From Bradyrhizobium sp. DOA9 (GTDB lineage Bacteria; Pseudomonadota; Alphaproteobacteria; Rhizobiales; Xanthobacteraceae): 64,000 nt of DNA. Positions within the stretch are counted from its first letter, which is position 1. Each line of letters starts with the position of its first letter. Made by a program: the position numbers and the translations under genes. Shown one piece after another: positions 1 through 8,105 of the stretch. Where the stretch lies: assembly GCF_000617845.2 (NCBI RefSeq), contig NZ_DF820425.1:6206741-6270740 (forward strand). The letters are read 5' to 3'. Below the pieces are notes generated by a model that was not told the origin of the DNA, ran no database searches, and saw only the letters and a program-made list of their open reading frames with translations.

Positions 1-450
1 AAGGAGGAGCTCGAGCACCGCCGCAAGGTCGAGGAGATCATCGACTTCCTCGATCTGCAGTCGGTGCGGAAAGCCACCGCCGGCACCCTCCCCTACGGCC
101 TGCGCAAGCGCGTGGAGCTCGCCCGCGCCATGGCGCTGGAGCCACGCCTGATCCTCCTCGACGAGCCGATGGCCGGCATGAACTTCGAGGAGAAGGAGGA
201 CATGGCCCGCTACATCGTCGATCTCAACGAGGAGTTCGGGATGACGGTGGTGATGATCGAGCACGACATGGGCGTGGTGATGGACATCTCCCACCGCGTC
301 ATGGTGCTGGATTTCGGCAAGAAGATCGCCGAGGGCGATCCGGCCACCGTGCTCGCCGATCCTCACGTCAGGCGCGCCTATCTCGGCGAAGAGGACGAGG
401 TGCTGGTCGATCCCGACGATGCCTCTCCGGCGCAGGAGAGCGCGGCATGA
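1..450 (+). CDS. livG: Branched-chain amino acid-type ABC transporter ATPase, C-terminal part (LivG)
   Basis: C-terminal part of one of the two ATPases of a HAAT-family uptake system; the gene starts before the window and is open from base 1. Visible are the ABC signature region (LPYGLRKRVELARAMA, typical of LivG), Walker B with the catalytic Glu (LILLDEPMAGM) and the switch histidine in IEHDMGVV. The end of the protein is a short acidic tail. Its stop overlaps the start of the acyl-CoA ligase (ATGA-type overlap), so the two are translationally coupled, and livH, livM, a binding protein and livF follow. Family identity is certain. Substrate cannot be read from the ATPase; the adjacent ligases suggest an organic or aromatic acid rather than leucine. 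Confidence 0.93.
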   Translation, partial: KEELEHRRKVEEIIDFLDLQSVRKATAGTLPYGLRKRVELARAMALEPRLILLDEPMAGMNFEEKEDMARYIVDLNEEFGMTVVMIEHDMGVVMDISHRVMVLDFGKKIAEGDPATVLADPHVRRAYLGEEDEVLVDPDDASPAQESAA

Positions 451-2378
451 TGGATTATACGGGACGCGCCGCGAAGGCCGACACCTATCCAAAGATGCTC
501 CGGCTCAATGCGAGGGAGCACGGCAACGAGATCGCAATGCGCGAGAAGGATCTCGGGCTCTGGCGCATCTTCACCTGGAACGACTATCAGGCCCGTGTGC
601 GCGATTTCGCGCTCGGCCTCGTCGAGCTCGGCCTGGGTCGCGGTGATGTCATCGGCATCATCGGCGACAACCGGCCGGACTGGGTCGCGGCAGAAGTGGC
701 GACGCATGCCATTGGCGGCCTCAGCCTCGGGCTCTATCGCGACGTGCTGGACGAGGAGGCTTCCTACCTCCTCAATTACGGCGAGGCGCAGCTGGTCTTC
801 GCCGAGGACGAGGAGCAGGTCGACAAGCTGCTCACCCTTGCCGAGCGCGTGCCGAATCTGAAGCACATCATCTATTCCGATCCGCGCGGGATGCGGAAAT
901 ACGATGACCCGCGCCTGATGTCCGCGGAGAAATTTGCCGAGCTCGGCCGCGCACGCGCCGCGCGCGAGCCGGAACTCTACGACAGGCTGGTCGATGCGAC
1001 CAGGGGCGAGGACGTCGCGATCCTCTGCACCACCTCCGGCACCACGTCGCATCCGAAGCTCGCGATGCTCGCCGCCGGCCGCGTGCTCGGCCATTGCGCG
1101 ACCTATCTCGCCTTCGATCCCAAGGGTCCCGACGACGAATACGTCTCGGTGCTGCCGCTGCCCTGGATCATGGAGCAGGTCTACGTGCTCGGCAAAGGTC
1201 TGCTCTGCCGGATGAAGATCAACTTCGTCGAAGAGCCCGACACGATGATGAACGATCTGCGCGAGATCGCACCGACTTTCGTGCTGTTCGCGCCACGTGT
1301 CTGGGAATCCATCGCCGCCGACGTCCGCGCCAAGGTAATGGACGCAACACCTTTCAAGCAGCGCCTGTTCGACATCGGCATGAAGAGCGGTCTTGCCGCG
1401 CTCGAACAGGGCAAACGCTCGGGCTTTGCCGACGCGATCCTGTTTCGCGCGCTGCGCGACCGCCTCGGCTTCACCCGGTTGCGCTCGGCCGCGACCGGCG
1501 GCGCGGCGCTCGGGCCCGACACCTTCAAGTTCTTCCAGGCCATGGGCGTGCCGCTGCGCACGCTCTACGGCCAGACCGAGCTGCTCGGTGCCTACACGCT
1601 GCATCCCGAGGGCAAGGTCGACCCTGACACTACGGGCGTGCCGATGGCCGACAGCGTCGAGATCCGCATCGACAATGCCGACGTCCACGGCGTCGGCGAG
1701 ATCGTCGTGCGGCACCCCAACATGTTCCTCGGCTACTACAAGAACCCCGAGGCCAGCGTCGCCGACATCAAGGACGGCTGGATGTGCTCCGGCGATGCCG
1801 GCTATTTCAATGCCAACCAGCAGCTCGTCGTCATCGACCGCATCAAGGATCTCGCCGAGACCTCCCGCGGCGAGCGCTTCTCGCCGCAATTCATCGAGAA
1901 CAAGCTGAAATTCTCGCCCTATATCGCCGAAGCCGTGGTGCTTGGGGCCGGCCGTGACGCGCTCGCGGCCATGATCTGCATCCGCTATTCCATCATTTCG
2001 AAATGGGCGGAGAAGAACCGCCTCTCCTTCACGACCTACAGCGACCTCGCCTCGCGGCCCGAAGTCTACGCGCTGCTTCACAAGGAGGTCGAGACCGTCA
2101 ACGCCACACTGCCGCCGGCCCAGCGCATCTCGCGCTTCCTCTTGCTCTACAAGGAGCTCGACGCCGACGACGGCGAGCTTACCCGGACGCGCAAGGTGCG
2201 CCGCGGCGTCATCAACGAGAAATACGCCGGCATCATCGACGCCATCTACCGCGGTGATTCCGACATTCCCGTCGACACCGTGATCCGCTTCCAGGACGGC
2301 ACCACGCAGCGGGTGCGAACGACGCTGCGCGTGGTCGACCTCGGCGGGCAGGGGCCCATGGCGGAGGCAGCGGAGTGA
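447..2378 (+). CDS. AMP-forming long-chain acyl-CoA synthetase (FadD/ACSL-like)
   Basis: Cytoplasmic ligase of the ANL superfamily that activates a carboxylic acid to its CoA thioester via an acyl-adenylate. At 643 aa it has the length of the ACSL/FadD15 branch. Motifs in order: phosphate-binding loop TTSGTTSHPK near residue 195, YGQTELLGAY near 375, DGWMCSGDAGYF near 445 and the hinge motif VIDRIKDLAE near 465. The start ATG overlaps the livG stop and is followed at once by a second ATG. Its position inside an ABC uptake operon suggests that it thioesterifies the imported acid. HAAT operons with such ligases are common in Bradyrhizobium. The exact substrate is not predictable. Confidence 0.92.
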   Translation: MMDYTGRAAKADTYPKMLRLNAREHGNEIAMREKDLGLWRIFTWNDYQARVRDFALGLVELGLGRGDVIGIIGDNRPDWVAAEVATHAIGGLSLGLYRDVLDEEASYLLNYGEAQLVFAEDEEQVDKLLTLAERVPNLKHIIYSDPRGMRKYDDPRLMSAEKFAELGRARAAREPELYDRLVDATRGEDVAILCTTSGTTSHPKLAMLAAGRVLGHCATYLAFDPKGPDDEYVSVLPLPWIMEQVYVLGKGLLCRMKINFVEEPDTMMNDLREIAPTFVLFAPRVWESIAADVRAKVMDATPFKQRLFDIGMKSGLAALEQGKRSGFADAILFRALRDRLGFTRLRSAATGGAALGPDTFKFFQAMGVPLRTLYGQTELLGAYTLHPEGKVDPDTTGVPMADSVEIRIDNADVHGVGEIVVRHPNMFLGYYKNPEASVADIKDGWMCSGDAGYFNANQQLVVIDRIKDLAETSRGERFSPQFIENKLKFSPYIAEAVVLGAGRDALAAMICIRYSIISKWAEKNRLSFTTYSDLASRPEVYALLHKEVETVNATLPPAQRISRFLLLYKELDADDGELTRTRKVRRGVINEKYAGIIDAIYRGDSDIPVDTVIRFQDGTTQRVRTTLRVVDLGGQGPMAEAAE

Positions 2379-2451
2379 GACAGGTGATCGTCACGCGCGG
2401 TGCCGCCCTTCGCCTCTCCCCGCTTGCGGCAGGGCTGTCCCATATGCACTC

Positions 2452-2531
2452 CGTCATTGCGAGCGCAGCGAAGCAATCCAGACTGTCTCCGCGGAAAGAT
2501 ATTGAATTGCTTCGCTGCGCTCGCAATGACG
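2452..2531. repeat. 80-bp palindromic intergenic repeat, perfect 26-bp arms
   Basis: A perfect inverted repeat: left arm 2452-2477 (begins CGTCATTGCGAGCGCAGCG) and right arm 2506-2531 are exact reverse complements, with a 28-base loop. Arms containing CATTGCGAGCGCAGCGAAGCAAT are a familiar dispersed palindrome of Bradyrhizobium and Rhodopseudomonas genomes (recalled, not searched). It sits between the ligase and livH inside the transport operon. The transcript could fold into a very stable hairpin that protects or attenuates mRNA. No coding potential is seen. Confidence 0.85.
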
Positions 2532-2556
2532 ATGTCGGTGCGGCAGGAGACCCAAC

Positions 2557-3450
2557 ATGAACACCGCCTTCCTCATTCAGCTCCTGGTCAACGGCCTCGT
2601 GGTCGGCACGCTCTATGGCGTGGTCGCGATGTCGTTCGTGCTGATCTACAAGGCGACGCAGGTCGTCAACTTCGCGCAAGGTGAATTGCTGCTGGTCGGC
2701 GCCTGGGTGTGCTGGGCCTTGCTTGCGAAATACCAGGTGCCGTTCTGGATCGGCATGCCGATCACGCTGGTGTTCATGTTCGCATTCGGCATCGCGGTGC
2801 AGGTGCTGATCCTGCGGCCGATGATCGGCGAGCCGATCATCTCGGTGATCATGGTGACGATTGGCCTGTCCACCGTCCTCCAGGCCACACTGAAATGGAT
2901 GTTCGGCGTCAACCCGCAGCCGTTCCCGCGCGTGTTCGAGAGTCAATCGGTCAGCCTGTTCGGCCTCCAGATCCAGACCGTCTATGTCATGAGTCTGGTC
3001 GTTTCAGTCGCCATGATGATCGGCATGGCCTGGTTCTTCCGCGCGTCGAAATACGGCCTTGCGATGCGCGCCACCGCGTTCAACCAGCAGGTCGCGCAGT
3101 CGCTCGGCATTTCCGTCAAGAGCGTGTTCGCGATGGCCTGGGCGATCTCGGCGACGGTATCGGCCGTCGCGGGCGTCGTCGTCGCCGTGGTCAATGGCGT
3201 GTCCTCGGGCCTCGCCGCCTACGGCATCAAGGTGTTTCCCGCGGCGATCCTCGGTGGGCTCGATTCCGTCGGCGGCGCCGTGCTCGGCGGCATCATCATC
3301 GGCCTGCTCGAGAACGTCGCCCAATATGTCGACAGCGAGTATCTGCACTGGGGCAATCTCTACGAGATCGCGCCGTTCTACGTCCTCATCATCGTGCTGA
3401 TGATCAAGCCCTACGGCCTGTTCGGCACCCACGACATCGAGCGGATCTGA
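2557..3450 (+). CDS. livH: HAAT ABC transporter permease LivH
   Basis: Inner-membrane permease, 297 aa, with about eight hydrophobic segments. The N-terminus (FLIQLLVNGLVVGTLYGVVA) and the NFAQGELLLVGAW segment near residue 40 are hallmarks of LivH. The EAA-like cytoplasmic loop (RATAFNQQVAQSLGI, near 170) contacts the ATPase, and FPAAILGGLDSVGGAVLGG lies near the C-terminus. A good ribosome site (GGCAGGAGA) lies 7-8 bases before the ATG. It is separated from the ligase by 178 bases carrying the palindromic repeat and from livM by 3 bases. It forms the membrane heterodimer with LivM. Confidence 0.95.
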   Translation: MNTAFLIQLLVNGLVVGTLYGVVAMSFVLIYKATQVVNFAQGELLLVGAWVCWALLAKYQVPFWIGMPITLVFMFAFGIAVQVLILRPMIGEPIISVIMVTIGLSTVLQATLKWMFGVNPQPFPRVFESQSVSLFGLQIQTVYVMSLVVSVAMMIGMAWFFRASKYGLAMRATAFNQQVAQSLGISVKSVFAMAWAISATVSAVAGVVVAVVNGVSSGLAAYGIKVFPAAILGGLDSVGGAVLGGIIIGLLENVAQYVDSEYLHWGNLYEIAPFYVLIIVLMIKPYGLFGTHDIERI

Positions 3451-3453
3451 CCC

Positions 3454-4527
3454 ATGGCCGGCCCTGCCCTCATCCCCGCGGGTGATTTCCGCACCACCTA
3501 CGCCGCGGACACCACGATCTTCCCCACCACCACCAGCCGCAACTTCGCGATTCTGGGCGTCGCGCTGCTCTGTCTCGCGCCGCAATTCTTCAGCGGCTAC
3601 TGGCTCAGCATCCTGATCCAGATCGGCATTTTCTCGATCGCAGCGCTCGGTCTCAATATCCTGGTCGGCTTCACCGGCCAGATCTCGATCGGGCACGCGG
3701 CCTTCTTCCTGCTCGGCGCCTTCACCTCGGCCTACATCTCCAACAACACGCCGATCCCGGTGTTCTTCGCGATCCCGCTCGCAGGGCTCGTGACGGCGCT
3801 GGTCGGACTGATCTTCGGCATCCCGGCGGCGCGGTTGAAAGGGCTTTACCTCGTCATCGCGACGCTGGCCGCGCAATACATCCTGCTCGACTTCTTCTCC
3901 CGCGCCGAATGGTTCTCCGGCGGCTCCGTGCCGGCAAGCGCCGAGCCGTTCTCGATCTTCGGCTACACGCTGCGCGGCGACCGGCAATATTTCTACGTCG
4001 TGCTGGCCTACGTGCTGGTGAGCTACATCCTCGTCACCAACCTGATGCGCACGCGCGATGGCCGCGCGCTGGTGGCGATCCGCGACCATTATCTCTCCGC
4101 CGAGATCATGGGCATCAACCTCACCAGGTACCGCACGCTGTCGTTCGGCCTCGCCGCCTTCTTCGCCGGGATCGCCGGGGCGCTCTACGCGCACTATCAG
4201 CTCGTGGTCTCCCAGGAAGGCTTCGGCATCGAGCGCTCGATCCTGTTCCTGGCCATGATCATCATCGGCGGCACCGGCTCGATCATGGGCACACTGATGG
4301 GCACCGCCTTCGTGGTGCTGCTGCCCGAGTCGATGGAGTTCATCAGCCATCATTTGAAGGGCGGCGCGATCGACAAAGCGCTGTCGCTCAACACCAACAT
4401 CACCTTCCTGCGCGAGATCGCGATCGGGGTGATCATCATCGCGTTCCTGATGTTCGAGCCGGACGGACTCGCGCACCGCTGGCGGCAGATCAAGGCCTAT
4501 TGGAAACTCTACCCGTTCTCGCATTGA
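3454..4527 (+). CDS. livM: HAAT ABC transporter permease LivM
   Basis: Partner permease of LivH, 357 aa. It has an extended hydrophilic N-terminus of about 40 residues followed by about nine to ten membrane segments. Diagnostic LivM motifs are LNILVGFTGQISIGHAAF near residue 65, FGIPAARLKGLYLVIATLA near 125, and the cytoplasmic loop RDHYLSAEIMGINLTRYR near 210. GGTGSIMGTLMGTAF follows near 270. The gene starts 3 bases after livH, so the two are co-translated. Expected role: passage of the solute delivered by the binding protein at 4570. Confidence 0.95.
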   Translation: MAGPALIPAGDFRTTYAADTTIFPTTTSRNFAILGVALLCLAPQFFSGYWLSILIQIGIFSIAALGLNILVGFTGQISIGHAAFFLLGAFTSAYISNNTPIPVFFAIPLAGLVTALVGLIFGIPAARLKGLYLVIATLAAQYILLDFFSRAEWFSGGSVPASAEPFSIFGYTLRGDRQYFYVVLAYVLVSYILVTNLMRTRDGRALVAIRDHYLSAEIMGINLTRYRTLSFGLAAFFAGIAGALYAHYQLVVSQEGFGIERSILFLAMIIIGGTGSIMGTLMGTAFVVLLPESMEFISHHLKGGAIDKALSLNTNITFLREIAIGVIIIAFLMFEPDGLAHRWRQIKAYWKLYPFSH

Positions 4528-4569
4528 GCACGGCGACTTCACTTAAACGATAACAGGAGGAACCAACCC

Positions 4570-5853
4570 ATGAAGACCAAATCGCTTTTGAGCACCGCGT
4601 CGCTGGCGGTTGCGATCGCCGGTTTTGCGGCCAGTGCGCAGGCCCAGATCGCCGTCGGCCATCTCGCCGACTATTCCGGCGCGACGTCGGACGTTGGCAC
4701 GCCCTACGGCCAGGCCGTCGCCGACACCTTTGCCTGGATCAACAAGAACGGCGGTGTCGGCGGCAAGCAGGTCAACCTCGATACCAACGACTACGGCTAT
4801 CAGGTGCCGCGCGCGATCGCGCTCTACAAGAAGTGGTCGGCGCCGGATGGCAAGGTTGCAACGATCATGGGCTGGGGCACCGCCGATACCGAAGCGCTGA
4901 CCGGCTTTGTCGCGCAGGACAAGATTCCCTATATCTCCGCCTCCTACGCGGCGGCGCTGACCGATCCGGAAGGCGTGAGCGGCAAGGCCAAACCCGCGCC
5001 CTATAATTTCTTCTACGGCCCGAGCTACTCGGACGCGATGCGGGCATTGGTGACCTGGGCGGCGGAAGACTGGAAGGCCAAGGGCAAGAGCGGTAAGCCG
5101 AAATTCGTCCATATGGGCGGCAATCATCCGTACCCGAACGCGCCGAAGGCCGCCGGCGAGGCGATCGCCAATGAGCTCGGCTTCGAGGTGCTGCCGCCGA
5201 TCGTGTTCGCGCTGACGCCCGGCGATTACTCCGCGCAATGCCTCAGCCTGAAGAGCTCCGGCGCCAACTACGCCTATCTCGGCAACACCGCAGCCTCGAA
5301 CATCTCCGTGCTCAAGGCCTGCAAGACCGCCGGCGTGGACGTGCAGTTCCTCGGCAATGTCTGGGGCATGGACGAGAACGCCGCCAAGACCGCGGCCGAG
5401 GCCGCCGACGGCGTCGTCTTCCCGCTACGCACGGCCGTGACCTGGGGCGGCAACGCGCCAGGCATGAAGACGGTGATGGAAATCTCGAAAATATCGGATG
5501 CAAGCGGCAAGGCCTATCGCCCGGTGCACTATATCGCAGGCGTCTGTAGCGCGCTCTACACCAGGGAAGCGCTCGACTGGGCCGCCAAGAACGGAGGTGC
5601 CACCGGTGAGAACGTCGCCAAGGGCTTCTACCAGAAGAAGGACTGGGTGCCATCAGGCATGGACGGCGTCTGCAATCCCTCGACCTGGACCAGCAAGGAC
5701 CATCGCGGCACCCTCAAGGTCGATCTCTATCGCACCAAGGTCTCCGGTTCGACCAATGGCGACCTCAACGACCTGATGGCCAACGGCACGATCAAGCTCG
5801 AGAAGGTCAAGACCGTCGAGCTGCCGCGCAAGCCGGAATGGCTGGGGTGGTGA
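4570..5853 (+). CDS. Periplasmic solute-binding protein of the HAAT system (Peripla_BP_6 type)
   Basis: A 427-aa exported binding protein. The signal peptide is clear (MKTKSLLS then a hydrophobic stretch, likely cleavage after AQA at residue 25), followed by IAVGHLADYSGATSDVG as the start of the mature type I periplasmic-binding fold. A strong ribosome site (ACAGGAGGAA) precedes the ATG. It lies between livM and livF and so is the specificity component of this transporter. The length is slightly above classic LivJ/LivK (about 370 aa) and fits the aromatic/organic-acid binding subgroup seen in Bradyrhizobium. Substrate unknown. Confidence 0.92.
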   Translation: MKTKSLLSTASLAVAIAGFAASAQAQIAVGHLADYSGATSDVGTPYGQAVADTFAWINKNGGVGGKQVNLDTNDYGYQVPRAIALYKKWSAPDGKVATIMGWGTADTEALTGFVAQDKIPYISASYAAALTDPEGVSGKAKPAPYNFFYGPSYSDAMRALVTWAAEDWKAKGKSGKPKFVHMGGNHPYPNAPKAAGEAIANELGFEVLPPIVFALTPGDYSAQCLSLKSSGANYAYLGNTAASNISVLKACKTAGVDVQFLGNVWGMDENAAKTAAEAADGVVFPLRTAVTWGGNAPGMKTVMEISKISDASGKAYRPVHYIAGVCSALYTREALDWAAKNGGATGENVAKGFYQKKDWVPSGMDGVCNPSTWTSKDHRGTLKVDLYRTKVSGSTNGDLNDLMANGTIKLEKVKTVELPRKPEWLGW

Positions 5854-5882
5854 GGCTTGCTCCAACCGCACACACAACTGTC

Positions 5883-5996
5883 ATCCCCCGCCTCGTGCGC
5901 AATTGCGCACCCGGGCGGGGGATCCAGTGCGCCGCAGCTTCTCGATGAATCTCCGGCGTCTCTGGAATACTGGGTCGCCCGGTCCAGCCGGGCGAC
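5883..5996. repeat. Composite palindromic intergenic repeat
   Basis: Three nested or adjacent dyads fill the gap before livF. Arms ATCCCCCGCC (5883-5892) and GGCGGGGGAT (5914-5923) are exact complements and enclose a perfect 16-base palindrome, GTGCGCAATTGCGCAC (5895-5910). A second hairpin has arms GTCGCCCGG (5974-5982) and CCGGGCGAC (5988-5996) with a 5-base loop. The CGCCCGG-N5-CCGGGCG hairpin is another widespread Bradyrhizobium-type repeat (recalled, not searched). It probably acts as an mRNA-stabilising or attenuating structure between the binding-protein gene and livF. Confidence 0.75.
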
Positions 5997-6015
5997 GACT
6001 GCGGAGATTTGAAGC

Positions 6016-6855
6016 ATGACCGACACCCTCGAAGCATCCCGCGCCAGGCCAACCGCCGTGGCGTCCGCTCCCCTCCTCGCCGTTCGCAACATCGAGGTCG
6101 TCTATGACGACGTGATCCTGGTGCTGCGCGGCCTCAGCCTTGACGTGCCCAAGGGCGCGATCGTGGCACTGCTCGGGGCCAACGGCGCCGGCAAGTCGAC
6201 GACGCTCAAGGCGATCTCGGGGCTGCTCAAGACCGAGGACGGCGAGGTCACGCGCGGCGAGATCCTGTTCGAGGGCGAGCGCATCAACGGCATCGATCCC
6301 GACAAGATCGTCCGCCGCGGCATCTTCCAGGTGATGGAGGGCCGGCGCATCGTCGCCGACATGACGTCGCTCGAGAATCTCAAGCTCGGCGCGTTCACCC
6401 GCCGGGACCGCGAGGTCGATGCCGACCTCGATATGGTCTTCAGCTATTTCCCGCGCCTGAAGGAGCGCACCGGCCTTGCCGGTTATCTCTCCGGCGGGGA
6501 GCAGCAGATGCTCGCGATCGGCCGTGCGCTGATGGCCCGCCCGAAGATGATCCTGATGGACGAGCCGTCGATGGGCCTGTCGCCGCTGCTGGTGAAAGAG
6601 GTGTTCTCGATCATCCAGAAGATCAACCGCGATCTCGGCGTCACCATCCTCCTGGTCGAGCAGAATGCGCGCGCTGCGCTCTCCGTGGCGAGCCACGGCT
6701 ACATCATGGAGCAGGGCAAGGTCGTACTCGATGGCAGCGCCGACGACTTGCGCGACAACGAGGACGTCAAGGAGTTCTACCTCGGCGGCGCCGGCGACCA
6801 GCGCAAGAGCTTCAAGAACCTCAAGAGCTTCAAGCGGCGCAAGCGGTGGCTGTGA
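6016..6855 (+). CDS. livF: HAAT ABC transporter ATPase LivF
   Basis: Second ATPase of the transporter, 279 aa. Walker A (GANGAGKSTT) lies near residue 54 and the ABC signature (YLSGGEQQMLAIGRAL) near 158. Walker B (MILMDEPSMGLSP) lies near 178 and the switch His appears as a Gln variant (LLVEQNA), as is normal for LivF. The protein is longer than the usual 235-250 aa: an N-terminal extension of about 20 residues precedes the first strand, and a basic tail contains a repeated KSFK unit (KSFKNLKSFKRRK). It ends 12 bases before the convergent AGE-epimerase stop, closing the operon. Confidence 0.95.
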   Translation: MTDTLEASRARPTAVASAPLLAVRNIEVVYDDVILVLRGLSLDVPKGAIVALLGANGAGKSTTLKAISGLLKTEDGEVTRGEILFEGERINGIDPDKIVRRGIFQVMEGRRIVADMTSLENLKLGAFTRRDREVDADLDMVFSYFPRLKERTGLAGYLSGGEQQMLAIGRALMARPKMILMDEPSMGLSPLLVKEVFSIIQKINRDLGVTILLVEQNARAALSVASHGYIMEQGKVVLDGSADDLRDNEDVKEFYLGGAGDQRKSFKNLKSFKRRKRWL

Positions 6856-6867
6856 TCCACAAAGAGC

Positions 6868-8019
6868 TTAGCCGAGCACCTGCTCCGCTTCCGTGACCGC
6901 GCAGAGAACATGATAGAACGACGACGCAGGAATGGTGTCGATCAGCGATTTGCCGTCGCGATCGAACTGGTCGTACCAGCCGCCCTTCACGGGATGGCTG
7001 AGATAGTGCCGTTCCAGCCGCACCAGCGCCGCGCGCGCCTCGTCCGCCGCGCCCGCCTCGCCGGACTCGGCCTGCGCGATCCACGCTTTCGCGAACTCGG
7101 TCTGCGGCCACAGCCGGCGCGTGCTGCGACGGATATTGCCGCTTGCGTCGCCCTCGTCGACGAGGCAGCCCGTCGCCTCGTCACGATAGCGCAGCGAGGT
7201 CTCCAGCAATTCCGCACGCCGCTGGCCGGTCGGGCAGCCGGTAATGCGTTCAAAACCCTTCAGCAGCCAGACCCATTCCGCCTGGTGGCCCGGCTCGACG
7301 CTGACCGGCTCGATCCTAGACCAGTCCTCCTCGAAATATTCCGACAAGACGTGCTTCTGCTTGTCGTAGAGGTTGGCCAGGAACAGTGCGAAGAATTCTC
7401 CGGCACGGTTCTGGAACGACAGATCGTGGGTCGCCTCGAAGCACGCGATCATCGCCTCGAACAGATGCATATGCGGGTTCTGCCGGCGTGGCAGCGAGAC
7501 CGGAAGCCCCTCGTGAACGCCGCCATGCGGCGAGCGCAAATGACTGTCGAGGAAGGCGAGCAGTGCATCGATCTCGGCGCGGACCTGTGCATCCCGGTCG
7601 AGCGCATAGACGCCGGCGAGCGCAAACAGGATGAAGGCGTGATCGTAGGCATCGCGCCGGCCATCCAGCACCGATCCGTCCGGCGTCAGCCGGTGCACAT
7701 AGCCGGGCCGGCCGTCGGGCGCCTTCGCTTTGGCCAGCAGGTGCTCCAGCCCCTTCAGCGCAAGGGCCCGCCCCTCGGGATACCAGCCCATCTGTGCCGC
7801 CTTGGCGTAGCACCAGATCTGGCGGGCCTGGACGAACACGCGCCGGGGCGCGGCCGCATCCGCCGTGCCGTCGCGGTGCAGCCGGTCGATGAATCCGCCC
7901 TTGGCGAGATCCCAGCCGACCGTCGACCACAGCGGCAGCGCCTCGTCGATCATGCGGCGCTTCAGGCGTGCGACCACGGTCGACGCCTCGTCCGCCGCAA
8001 TGAGTCCTTCGTCCGCCAT
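6868..8019 (-). CDS. AGE-family sugar epimerase/isomerase
   Basis: 383-aa cytoplasmic (alpha/alpha)6-barrel enzyme of the N-acylglucosamine 2-epimerase/mannose isomerase family. The family motifs GWDLAKGGFIDRL, RRVFVQARQIWCYAKA, DAYDHAFILFALAG, NPHMHLFEAMIACFEA and PGHQAEWVWLLKGF carry the conserved catalytic-site histidines. The start chosen is the ATG at 8019 (MADEGLIAADEAS), which has an AAGGGA ribosome site; an upstream in-frame start exists but encodes an arginine-rich stretch. The gene is alone on the minus strand between livF and a CoA ligase. It may epimerise or isomerise mannose, GlcNAc or a related sugar, possibly feeding the glycan locus that starts 1.3 kb on. Specificity cannot be assigned. 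Confidence 0.88.
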   Translation of the reverse strand: MADEGLIAADEASTVVARLKRRMIDEALPLWSTVGWDLAKGGFIDRLHRDGTADAAAPRRVFVQARQIWCYAKAAQMGWYPEGRALALKGLEHLLAKAKAPDGRPGYVHRLTPDGSVLDGRRDAYDHAFILFALAGVYALDRDAQVRAEIDALLAFLDSHLRSPHGGVHEGLPVSLPRRQNPHMHLFEAMIACFEATHDLSFQNRAGEFFALFLANLYDKQKHVLSEYFEEDWSRIEPVSVEPGHQAEWVWLLKGFERITGCPTGQRRAELLETSLRYRDEATGCLVDEGDASGNIRRSTRRLWPQTEFAKAWIAQAESGEAGAADEARAALVRLERHYLSHPVKGGWYDQFDRDGKSLIDTIPASSFYHVLCAVTEAEQVLG

Positions 8020-8105
8020 CGGGTCCCTTTCAAGCCTCGCCAATGGCGGTCTGATAGCCATGCCGGTGGCGGTGCGCAACGGATGCCAACACGGAAAGAA
8101 CAGCC

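Noticed and set aside
378..2081. Long minus-strand open frame (567 codons) opposite the acyl-CoA ligase
   Set aside because: Composition is Arg/His/Gly/Val/Asp-rich with no domain. It is the usual antisense shadow of a high-GC gene whose plus strand has clear ANL motifs.
3004..4542. Long minus-strand open frame (512 codons) opposite livH/livM
   Set aside because: Highly charged, low-complexity antisense translation. LivM motifs on the plus strand are unambiguous.
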